Assembly: GCA_014871545.1 (NCBI GenBank)
Contig: WGSR01000103.1
Location: 1-5,932, forward strand
Length of the DNA stretch: 5,932 nucleotides
From: Collinsella sp.
Lineage (GTDB): Bacteria; Actinomycetota; Coriobacteriia; Coriobacteriales; Coriobacteriaceae
Direction: 5' to 3'
Shown here: positions 1-5,905 of the stretch, piece after piece
How positions within the stretch are numbered: position 1 is the stretch's first letter
Layout: every line of letters begins with the position of its first letter
The notes under the pieces: model-generated
What the model was told of the DNA's origin: nothing
What the model saw: only the letters and a program-made list of their open reading frames with translations
The model's database searches: none
Position numbers and translations under genes: made by a program

Positions 1-1892
1 ATGATGTACTTGAGCGTGATGGCCGTACGCTCGCTGGGCTCCACATCGCTTTCGGGCGCCAGAAGCTTACGGATCAGGACGAACTTGAACGTGCCGATGT
101 TACCCGGATCCTTGTAGACCGAGTAGTCATGCGTCTGCGGCGGCAGCTCGCCGGTGGCAGCCAGGTCCTGAACAACCTGACGCAGATAGGCATTGACGCG
201 CTGGTTAATCTTGTAGCCCAAGTACAGATGCACGCGGAACACGTAGTCGGTGCCGAACGTCTCGACCGAATAGGCAAAGGTATGCGGCTCGTCCATGGTC
301 TCGACATTCACAAACCACCAGGCGTGAGCACGCTTGGGATGCTTGTCCAAGATCGAATAGACGATATCGCGGTCGATGTAGTCGGTATGGGTGTCCTTGG
401 TCAGGTACACGACGTTGTCGCTCATGCGCTCATAGCGATCGTCGTCGCGCAGGCGCTTGAGCTGCGGCAGGTAGCTGCGCAGCGGCAGCAGCGTAAACTG
501 GCGCTGCTCGACCGCCGTGCCGTTGTACCAGCACACCATAATGCCCATGATGAGTGCAGCCATGAGGATGGTGAAGTAGCCGCCGTGGAAGAACTTGGTG
601 AGCGAGCTCACGAAGAAGAAGCCTTCGAGCAAAAGGAAGAAGGCCGCGAAGATCCACGGAGCAACCTTGAGCTTGCGCTCCTCGTGCAGGTAGAAGAAGA
701 GCAGCAGCGTGGTGCACATCATAGTCAGCGTAATGGCAAGGCCGTAGGCGGCTTCCATATGCGCCGAGTTCTGGAACAGCAGCACCACGATGACGCAGCC
801 GACAAGCATGACGTTGTTGACCATGGGGATGTAGAGCTGGCCCTTGGTCTCGGCAGGGTAGAAGACCTGCATGTGCGGCATGAGGTCCAGGCGGCTAGCC
901 TCGGACACCAGCGAGAATGCGCCGGTGATGAGCGCCTGCGAGGCAATGATGGCCGCGACGGTGGAAAGGCCTACGGCAAACGGGCGCAGGCCCGGGGCGA
1001 GCATCTGGTAGAACGGGTTGAGATCGGCAATGCCCATGAGCTCGGGGTTGGCAGCGTTGTTCATAAGCCAAGCGCCCTGGCCCATATAGGAAAGCAGCAG
1101 GCAGCACTTAACGAACGGCCAGGTAGCGTAGATGTTGCCGCGGCCGACGTGGCCCATGTCGGAGTAGAGCGCCTCGGCACCGGTGGTGGCGAGGAAGCAG
1201 CTGCCCAGAATCATGATGCCCGCGTGGTTGTTGGGGCTCAGCAAAAAGGCGATGCCGCGCAGCGGGTTGAGGCACAGCAGCACGGCGGGGTGCTGGAAGA
1301 CAAAGAACAGACCCGTGCCGCCCAGGAACAGGAACCACAGCGTCATGATGGGGCCAAAGGCGTGACCGATCTTGGCCGTACCGATGCGCTGTACCAAGAA
1401 GAGCGCGATGATGATGGCGAGCGTAATGGCGACGACGCGGCCTTGGTCATCGCCCAGCACGGCATGGACCGCCGGGATGGTGCGCAGGCCCTCGATGGCC
1501 GTGGTAACGGTAACGGCCGGCGTCAGGATGCCGTCGGCGAGCAGCGCGGCGCCACCCAGCATGGCGGGGATGATGAGCCATTTACCGCAGCGCTTAACCA
1601 AGCTGTACAGGGCAAAGATGCCGCCCTCACCATGGTTATCGGCGCGCAGCGAGATGAGCACATACTTGATAGTGGTCAGCAGCGTGACCGTCCACACGAC
1701 AAGGGAGAGCGCACCAAGCACGAACTCCTCCGTGACGCTTCCGATGCCGCCGTTGCCGGCAACGAGCGCCTTGGTTACATACATGGGGCTGGTGCCGATA
1801 TCGCCATACACCACGCCCAGCGTGACGAGCATCGCCGAGATGCTCACAGGAATCGCAGCGTGCGAGGCTGCCTCCTTGGCCTTTTGTTCCAT
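1..1892 (-). CDS. kup: Kup family potassium uptake permease, C-terminus cut by window edge
   Basis: Membrane permease that takes up K+, probably with H+ symport, as known for the Kup/HAK/KUP family. The reverse strand is open for 630 codons from the ATG at 1892 to the window edge, with no stop. The N-terminus carries the family signature GVVYGDIGTSPMY (residues 26-38), followed by the second signature DNHGEGGIFALYSL (residues 85-98), including the acidic residues D31 and E89. A long hydrophobic region with many helices follows. The last part, roughly residues 460-630, is a soluble cytoplasmic domain with stretches such as LTKDTHTDYIDRDIVYSIL and AYSVETFGTDYVFRVHLYLG. E. coli Kup is about 622 residues, so this copy is a longer form and some tens of residues are probably missing. 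The start is supported by GGGAGGAA at 1901-1908, 8 nt upstream. A TATAAT box lies further upstream. No frameshift or internal stop was seen. Confidence 0.95.
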   Translation of the reverse strand, partial: MEQKAKEAASHAAIPVSISAMLVTLGVVYGDIGTSPMYVTKALVAGNGGIGSVTEEFVLGALSLVVWTVTLLTTIKYVLISLRADNHGEGGIFALYSLVKRCGKWLIIPAMLGGAALLADGILTPAVTVTTAIEGLRTIPAVHAVLGDDQGRVVAITLAIIIALFLVQRIGTAKIGHAFGPIMTLWFLFLGGTGLFFVFQHPAVLLCLNPLRGIAFLLSPNNHAGIMILGSCFLATTGAEALYSDMGHVGRGNIYATWPFVKCCLLLSYMGQGAWLMNNAANPELMGIADLNPFYQMLAPGLRPFAVGLSTVAAIIASQALITGAFSLVSEASRLDLMPHMQVFYPAETKGQLYIPMVNNVMLVGCVIVVLLFQNSAHMEAAYGLAITLTMMCTTLLLFFYLHEERKLKVAPWIFAAFFLLLEGFFFVSSLTKFFHGGYFTILMAALIMGIMVCWYNGTAVEQRQFTLLPLRSYLPQLKRLRDDDRYERMSDNVVYLTKDTHTDYIDRDIVYSILDKHPKRAHAWWFVNVETMDEPHTFAYSVETFGTDYVFRVHLYLGYKINQRVNAYLRQVVQDLAATGELPPQTHDYSVYKDPGNIGTFKFVLIRKLLAPESDVEPSERTAITLKYI

Positions 1893-1900
1893 AAGCCGGT

Positions 1901-1908
1901 TTCCTCCC
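1901..1908 (-). promoter_or_regulatory. Ribosome binding site of kup
   Basis: Read on the minus strand, GGGAGGAA lies 8 nt before the ATG at 1892. It contains the strong Shine-Dalgarno core GGAGG (1903-1907) and fixes the start codon of the potassium permease. Confidence 0.8.
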
Positions 1909-1927
1909 AACTTTAACGTTCGAAAGG

Positions 1928-1933
1928 ATTATA
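1928..1933 (-). promoter_or_regulatory. Candidate -10 box of the kup promoter
   Basis: The minus strand reads TATAAT exactly. This would place the transcript start near 1921 and give a 5' leader of about 30 nt carrying the ribosome binding site. The hexamer 17 nt upstream (GCATTT) is a poor match to TTGACA and there is no TG extended -10, so the promoter may need an activator or be weak. A second AT-rich box, TATAAA (minus strand, near 1982-1987), is a less likely alternative. The leader is too short for a c-di-AMP (ydaO) riboswitch. Confidence 0.5.
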
Positions 1934-2013
1934 GGTAATCGGCCATGTTTAAATGCACTGTTTTCCCAGCTAGATAAAGATTTATACAGTCTTTAGGCTA
2001 CCGCGGCGATATG

Positions 2014-2048
2014 GAATGTGACAAAGGGACTGTCCCTTTGTCACATTC
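2014..2048. repeat. Perfect 35-bp palindromic hairpin repeat after the nitroreductase gene
   Basis: The arm gaatgtgacaaagggac (2014-2030) is followed by a single T at 2031 and the exact reverse complement at 2032-2048, giving 17 base pairs without mismatch. It ends one base before the nitroreductase stop codon (2050-2052, minus strand). The position suggests a 3' end hairpin that protects or ends the nitroreductase mRNA. No U-tract follows it on the minus strand, so it is not a classic intrinsic terminator. The arm sequence looks like a dispersed REP-type repeat. I recall similar TGACAAAGGGAC hairpins in gut bacterial genomes, but that is memory and was not checked. Confidence 0.85.
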
Positions 2049-2049
2049 G

Positions 2050-2898
2050 TCATTTTCCAAGCCAATTTTTGAACCACCACTCCATGGAGCGGCTCATCTC
2101 GGCCATAAAGGGACTCGTGTGCTTGCGGGTATAGATGTCCACGACGCGCTCGCCCACCTCGCGGGCATGCGGACGGAACATCGCGTCCATCTCGGCCACC
2201 TGCGCGTCCATGGTCGCAGCATCGGCGCGGCAGTAGCGCTCCTCGTGCACCAGGTTCACCACGGGGTGCGCGATTGCCGGGCGCTCCTTACGGGGCGTGC
2301 CGATGATGAGCATCGACAGCGGCATGGTATAGGGCGGCAGATCGAGCAGCTCGGCAACTTCCTCGGCATTCTCGACGATATCACCGATGTAGCAGCTCCC
2401 CAGGCCCAGGGCCTCGGCGGCAACCACGGCGTTTTGCGCGGCGATCACGGCGTCCTGGGCCGCGATGGCAAAGTCGCCCAGACCTGGTGCACGGCGGGGC
2501 GCTTTACCCGTGCGCTCGACAAACTCGGGCTCAAAGCAGCCCACGTGCTCAAACAGATCGATCCACTTGGCATAATCGACCACAAATATCAGTGCCCAGG
2601 GCGCCTTGGCGATCATGGGCTGGTGGTCGCACAGGTCGGCCAGACGGTCCAGCGTAGCCTGCTCGCGAATGCTCACGATGGAATACATCATCATGGCGCC
2701 CGCCGACGGCGCGCGACTCGCCGCATGCAGAATCGCCGCCCGCTGCTCGTCGGTCACCGCCACGGGACGGTCGTCGTCATCACGCGCGAAGGCACGCGTG
2801 GAGGAACGGTGCTCCAACGTGTCCAGCACCGCATTGCCCGTCGTCTCGACCGGATAGCCACACGTATCCACAGCCTTGGTGCAAACCTGCTCGTTCAT
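2050..2898 (-). CDS. NfsA/FRP-like FMN nitroreductase family oxidoreductase
   Basis: Cytosolic flavoprotein of 282 residues that would use NAD(P)H to reduce nitroaromatics, quinones or flavins. The physiological substrate is unknown. The N-terminal FMN-binding signature HRSSTRAF spans residues 30-37 and is followed by the APSAG motif (63-67). The region FAIAAQDAVIAAQNAVVAAEALGLGSCYIGDI (from about residue 143) is the conserved helix and loop of the family, with GLGSCYIGDI at 165-174, typical of the NfsA/FRP group. IIGTPRKERP and the VNLVHEERY segment follow. NfsA-type enzymes are about 240 residues. The excess here is an N-terminal lead of about 25 residues with two cysteines (C6, C13) and a C-terminal helical tail ending in WWFKNWLGK. 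The start at 2898 has GAGG at 2907-2910, 8 nt upstream. It is divergent from the sulfatase-family gene. It is separated from kup by 157 nt holding a palindrome and a promoter, so it is probably transcribed on its own. Confidence 0.9.
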   Translation of the reverse strand: MNEQVCTKAVDTCGYPVETTGNAVLDTLEHRSSTRAFARDDDDRPVAVTDEQRAAILHAASRAPSAGAMMMYSIVSIREQATLDRLADLCDHQPMIAKAPWALIFVVDYAKWIDLFEHVGCFEPEFVERTGKAPRRAPGLGDFAIAAQDAVIAAQNAVVAAEALGLGSCYIGDIVENAEEVAELLDLPPYTMPLSMLIIGTPRKERPAIAHPVVNLVHEERYCRADAATMDAQVAEMDAMFRPHAREVGERVVDIYTRKHTSPFMAEMSRSMEWWFKNWLGK

Positions 2899-2982
2899 CG
2901 CCTCATCCTCGCTAATTCTTTAAGAAGCCTTTACGTTTCCGTGTAATTCCCGTCCATTATCGCGCAGGTCGCCACTACATTG

Positions 2983-2998
2983 CGCCACACCGCCACAC
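2983..2998. repeat. Tandem 8-bp direct repeat in the divergent promoter region
   Basis: CGCCACAC occurs twice in immediate succession (2983-2990 and 2991-2998), between the divergent nitroreductase and LTA-synthase-like genes. GTGCGC follows at 2999-3004 and occurs again at 3024-3029. Such a repeat could be a regulator binding site or a chance duplication. No convincing -35/-10 pair could be assigned for either gene in this 213-bp region. A lone GATAAT on the minus strand (2956-2961) lacks a matching -35. Confidence 0.35.
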
Positions 2999-3011
2999 GT
3001 GCGCGTTAATA

Positions 3012-3034
3012 TGGCTGGTTGTTGTGCGCAGCCA
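3012..3034 (+). promoter_or_regulatory. Possible small hairpin in the leader of the LTA-synthase-like gene
   Basis: TGGCTG (3012-3017) can pair with CAGCCA (3029-3034) over an 11-nt loop, about 78 nt before the start codon. It has six base pairs and no U-tract. It could be an operator dyad or leader structure, but a stem this short can arise by chance. Confidence 0.2.
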
Positions 3035-3098
3035 CCAATTGCAGCGCATATCTTGGTAACAATCGGGTAAACCCCCGCTTTCGTACGTTTTAGTTTGT

Positions 3099-3104
3099 GA
3101 GGAG
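3099..3104 (+). promoter_or_regulatory. Ribosome binding site that decides the LTA-synthase-like start
   Basis: GAGGAG lies 7 nt before the ATG at 3112. An in-frame GTG at 3097 overlaps this motif and has no Shine-Dalgarno sequence of its own, so the ATG at 3112 is the likely start. The first transmembrane helix then begins at residue 2. Confidence 0.8.
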
Positions 3105-3111
3105 TCTCAGC

Positions 3112-5412
3112 ATGTTCGCTGCCGCCATCTCGCTCGTCGGTCTTGCGGCGACCGTCTACCTTGTCTTGCGCGAGGCCAAGGCCATTCGCGCTCAGTCGGG
3201 CACCGTTGCCAAAAGCGCTCTTGGGTGGAGCGTCGCCTTCGGCCTGTTCCAGGTCTTTTTGACCATTTGGGGCGCCATTGGCCTCGTCGCCCAAAACGAG
3301 CCGCTCGCCTTTGTGATGCTCATCCTGACCAACGCCATCCTCACCGGCTGCGCTTGGGCCAGCATCGCACGCGACCGCATCGCCCCGCGCGTCTTTGCGT
3401 TCGCCGCGCCCGACGCCCCCGCTCCCACCGGCAAGCTCGCCCGCCTGCGCGGCGCCTTTGTGGGCAAGCCACTCGTCGCCGCCGTGCTGTGCCTGCTGCT
3501 CGCCGGCGTCTTTGCGCTGCTAGGCATGGAGGTATCGTCCAACCACGACTTTACCTGGGTCTACCCCCTGTGCATCCTGCTCGAGTGGGCCATCATCACC
3601 ACGCTCATGGTCGGCCTGTTCTTCCTGTTCCAGCGCCACGGCGCAGCTCCCGCGGTCCTGGCCTTTGCCCTCTTTGTCCTGGGCATTGCCGAGTTCTTCG
3701 TCATCACGTTTAAATCCATGCCCATCCAGCCGGGCGACCTTTCGGCCATCTCCACCGCCGCCGCGGTCGCCGGCACCGGCTACACCTTCTCGATCTCACT
3801 GTTCTGCGTGCTGTCCATGGGCTTTACCGCCATCGCCATGCTGCTGTGCGAGTACGCCGGCCTGGTGGCACCGCACCGTCAGAAGGGCGCCGCCAACGCC
3901 AAGCGCATGCTGCTCACCAACCTGCTCGTCGCCGTGCTGTGCCTGGGCGGTGTGACCGCACACGTCACGCTCATCGACTACTACAACACCCTCGGCATCA
4001 CCGTCTACACCTGGCGCCCGCTCGAGAGCTACTGGCGCGAGGGCTACCTGCCCGCTTTCATTAGCGCAGCGCAGTCCATCAAGCCGCCCAAACCCGCCGA
4101 CTACTCCGTCGACGATGCCAAGGCCACGCTCAAAAAGTACGCCAAGGCCTACGACAAGTCCGACGCGGCCAAGAGCGACGAGCGCGCCGCCGCAAAGGAG
4201 CAGTTCGACAGCGAGAAGCCCACGGTCATCGCCATCATGAACGAGACCTTCTCGGATCTTTCGATCTACCAGAACATGCGCGCCGGCTACGAAGGCCCGC
4301 AGTACTTTAAGAACCTGTCCAACTGCCTCAGCCGCGGCAAGCTCTACGTGAGCGCCTACGGCGGCGGCACCGCCAATACCGAGTTTGAGTTTATGACCGG
4401 CAACTCCATGGCCAACCTGGGCTCGGGCGTGTACCCCTACACCATCTACAACATGGAAACGACCGGGAACCTGGCAGAGCAGTTCAAGTCGCTCGGATAT
4501 TCCACCACGGCCATGCACCCCAACCACGCCACCAACTGGAACCGCGAGAACGTCTACAAGGACTTTGGCTTTGACCAGTTCCTGTCCATCAACGATTTCC
4601 AGGGAGCCGACACCCTGCGCGGTATGGTGACCGACCAGGCTACCTACGACAAGATTCTTGAGCTGCTCGACCAGAACGCCGATCCGCAGTTTATCTTCGA
4701 CGTGACCATGCAGAACCACTCGGGCTACGATACGGGCCTGCTGCCGGTCGACAAGCAGATGCACCTGAACATCGACACGACCGATCTGGACACCAAGACC
4801 GTCGAGGATGGCACGCTGTCCGATGTCGACGAGTATGTCTCGTGCATCGAGCAGTCCGACCAGGCGCTTCGCTACTTCCTCAACGCCCTGAGCAAACTCG
4901 ATCGCAAGGTGGTCGTGGTGTTCTGGGGCGACCACCAGCCGTTCTTCCCGTCCAAGTTCAACGATAAGTGGTTTACCGGCGAGGACGATGCCACGCACCA
5001 GGAACGTCTGTGGCAGACCGACTACATCATCTGGGCCAACTACGACGTTGCCGGCTGCGACCAGACGAGTGAGGTCGACGACCTGTCCACCAACTACCTG
5101 TCCACGCAGCTCATGCAGCTGATTGGCGCCCCGCTGACTGACTACCAGAAAGCGCACATGACGCTGCGCGAGTCGCTGCCCGCTATCAACTCCGTGGGCT
5201 ACGAGGACGCCAGCCTGCGCTGGGCGCTCTCCTCCAACGTCACCGGTGACGACGCTGCTGCCGCAGCCGCCACCAAGGCGCGCGAGGATTACGCCAAGAT
5301 GCAATACTACGAGATGTTCCGCGACGGCAAGAACGTGTACACCGAGCACTTCCAGACCGAGGCCAACGAGACCGACCCCAACCTGGCACCGGGTACGACC
5401 AAGATCAAGTAG
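3112..5412 (+). CDS. LTA synthase-like membrane sulfatase-family protein
   Basis: A 766-residue enzyme of the alkaline phosphatase/sulfatase superfamily, LtaS/MdoB type. Members transfer phosphoglycerol or related groups on the outer face of the membrane. The N-terminal part has about eight hydrophobic helices (near 2-19, 36-60, 64-86, 119-139, 149-173, 178-200, 225-249, 266-289). Basic loops at 20-34, 87-113 and 255-265 fit an outside N-terminus and an outside catalytic domain. A KSMPIQPGDL loop (201-210) resembles the conserved P..DL loop of the family. After a lysine- and alanine-rich linker (about 330-365) the catalytic domain shows the LtaS residue set: E378 (IAIMNETFSD), nucleophile T420 (GGGTANTEFEF), W476 and R478 (NWNRENVY), H536 (MQNHSGYD) and D607-H608 (FWGDHQPFF). 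The T420-to-H536 spacing of 116 matches S. aureus LtaS (T300 to H416). LtaS is about 646 residues; the extra length here is mainly additional N-terminal helices. The substrate cannot be read from the sequence. No partner gene lies beside it. Confidence 0.9.
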   Translation: MFAAAISLVGLAATVYLVLREAKAIRAQSGTVAKSALGWSVAFGLFQVFLTIWGAIGLVAQNEPLAFVMLILTNAILTGCAWASIARDRIAPRVFAFAAPDAPAPTGKLARLRGAFVGKPLVAAVLCLLLAGVFALLGMEVSSNHDFTWVYPLCILLEWAIITTLMVGLFFLFQRHGAAPAVLAFALFVLGIAEFFVITFKSMPIQPGDLSAISTAAAVAGTGYTFSISLFCVLSMGFTAIAMLLCEYAGLVAPHRQKGAANAKRMLLTNLLVAVLCLGGVTAHVTLIDYYNTLGITVYTWRPLESYWREGYLPAFISAAQSIKPPKPADYSVDDAKATLKKYAKAYDKSDAAKSDERAAAKEQFDSEKPTVIAIMNETFSDLSIYQNMRAGYEGPQYFKNLSNCLSRGKLYVSAYGGGTANTEFEFMTGNSMANLGSGVYPYTIYNMETTGNLAEQFKSLGYSTTAMHPNHATNWNRENVYKDFGFDQFLSINDFQGADTLRGMVTDQATYDKILELLDQNADPQFIFDVTMQNHSGYDTGLLPVDKQMHLNIDTTDLDTKTVEDGTLSDVDEYVSCIEQSDQALRYFLNALSKLDRKVVVVFWGDHQPFFPSKFNDKWFTGEDDATHQERLWQTDYIIWANYDVAGCDQTSEVDDLSTNYLSTQLMQLIGAPLTDYQKAHMTLRESLPAINSVGYEDASLRWALSSNVTGDDAAAAAATKAREDYAKMQYYEMFRDGKNVYTEHFQTEANETDPNLAPGTTKIK

Positions 5413-5439
5413 CGACCAGCTGCGAGTTCATAACTGAAA

Positions 5440-5569
5440 CGTCTGTCCGGGCGGAGACATATAAGGTTCCCTGCTCGGGCAGTCCTGCGCAAGACGGGGG
5501 CCACATTAAGTGGCCTCCTTTGCGTGCGGAACTCGCGATGAACCTTACATACCTCCGCCCGGACAGACG
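5440..5569 (-). repeat. 30-bp inverted repeat enclosing a hairpin-rich 70-nt loop
   Basis: The left arm 5440-5469 and right arm 5540-5569 pair with no gaps. The outer 17 bp (cgtctgtccgggcggag and its complement) and the inner 7 bp (aaggttc) are perfect. The only mismatches are 5457/5552, 5458/5551 and 5461/5548, which are A-C, C-A and A-C on the plus strand. In a minus-strand RNA these become U-G, G-U and U-G wobbles, so all 30 positions would pair. Inside the loop are a short hairpin (5471-5474 with 5479-5482) and a strong one (5496-5504 with 5510-5518) that can extend to 5487-5492 with 5520-5525. It may be a REP-like element, a small mobile element remnant or a structured RNA. Strand is given from the wobble pattern and is an inference. 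Confidence 0.7.
5499..5531 (+). repeat. 33-bp hairpin direct repeat, copy 1
   Basis: Starts with the stem GGCCAC (5499-5504), loop ATTAA and GTGGCC (5510-5515), then runs on to CTTTG and TGCGGAA. It matches copy 2 (5628-5660) at 28 of 33 positions by eye. Two of the five differences lie in the loop. It sits inside the loop of the 30-bp inverted repeat. An ACATATAAG stretch lies upstream of both copies (ACATATATAAG at copy 2), but copy 1 has more sequence in between. Confidence 0.75.
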
Positions 5570-5624
5570 CCTTGTTGTTGGGACACGGCTTGTCATAGGG
5601 GTATCCGCTGAACATATATAAGTT

Positions 5625-5660
5625 GAAGGCCACGTTATGTGGCCTTCTTTGGTTGCGGAA
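5625..5660 (+). repeat. 33-bp hairpin direct repeat, copy 2, with extended stem
   Basis: The repeat itself is 5628-5660. Here the stem is longer: GAAGGCCAC (5625-5633) pairs perfectly with GTGGCCTTC (5639-5647) over loop GTTAT, followed by TTT. Two outer helices can nest around it: TCCGC (5604-5608) with GCGGA (5655-5659), and GGGACAC (5580-5586) with GTGTCCC (5664-5670). Its last four bases (GGAA) are the first bases of the first half-site of the tandem array. It could act as a weak plus-strand terminator, but the T-run is only three bases. Confidence 0.65.
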
Positions 5661-5886
5661 AGTGTGTCCCGGAATTCTTGTCTGGAATGGGATGCAGTTT
5701 CCGCTTGGGACCCGATTGGGAAAGTGTGTCCCACTATTCAGCTGGATTCCGGGATGTATTTTCCGGTTGAGGCTCGTTGGGAAAGTGCGTCCCACTTTGG
5801 GGGCTGATTCTGGGACGTGGTTTCCGGTTGGCTCTCATTGGGAAAGTTCATCCCATTTCTCGGCCTAATTATGGGACGCAGTTTCC
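5657..5886 (+). repeat. Four-unit 61-62 bp tandem array of paired 14-bp half-sites
   Basis: Forward half-sites lie at 5657-5670, 5719-5732, 5780-5793 and 5841-5854. Inverted half-sites lie at 5689-5702, 5751-5764, 5812-5825 and 5873-5886. Put in one orientation, all eight read GGAAA-N5-TCCC, with a middle close to STGCG. Spacing is strict: 18 nt between the two halves of each unit and 15-16 nt between units. The 18-nt spacers differ in sequence, though three share a CTGATT-like core. Each unit can fold into a hairpin. In the second unit all 14 positions pair on the plus strand if G-U is allowed. This is not a CRISPR array, since the halves alternate in orientation and the spacers are short and partly alike. 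Function is unknown to me; options are a multi-site protein-binding region or a structured RNA. Confidence 0.8.
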
Positions 5887-5905
5887 GCTTGCGGAGTCTC
5901 CACTC

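Noticed and set aside
129..1916. 595-codon plus-strand open frame
   Set aside because: It is exactly antisense to kup. Its translation is rich in H, R, Q, D and E with no recognisable domain, while the minus strand encodes clear Kup signatures.
1893..2013. c-di-AMP (ydaO) riboswitch or other leader RNA before kup
   Set aside because: The region is only about 120 bp, the likely promoter leaves a leader of about 30 nt, and no ydaO-like structure is visible.
2011..2946. 311-codon plus-strand open frame starting in the palindrome
   Set aside because: It is antisense to the nitroreductase gene. Its start lies in the hairpin repeat and no family motif is seen.
3097..3111. GTG at 3097 as start of the LTA-synthase-like gene
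   Set aside because: The GTG overlaps the GAGGAG ribosome binding site that serves the ATG at 3112, and nothing suitable lies upstream of it.
3796..5349. 517-codon minus-strand open frame
   Set aside because: It is antisense to the LTA-synthase-like gene, has low-complexity V/G/H-rich translation and no family motif. It is a product of high-GC codon bias.
5307..5868. Open frames of 81-162 codons on both strands over the repeat tail
   Set aside because: They run through the inverted repeat and tandem array, start without good ribosome binding sites, and their repeated peptides only reflect DNA repeats. The 61-62 bp period does not keep frame.
5657..5886. CRISPR array
   Set aside because: The repeated 14-mers alternate in orientation and vary in the middle, spacers are 15-18 nt and partly similar, and no cas gene is in view.
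5885..5895. CCGCTTGCGG inverted repeat as a hairpin
   Set aside because: The loop would be only two bases and it overlaps the last array half-site; it is probably incidental.
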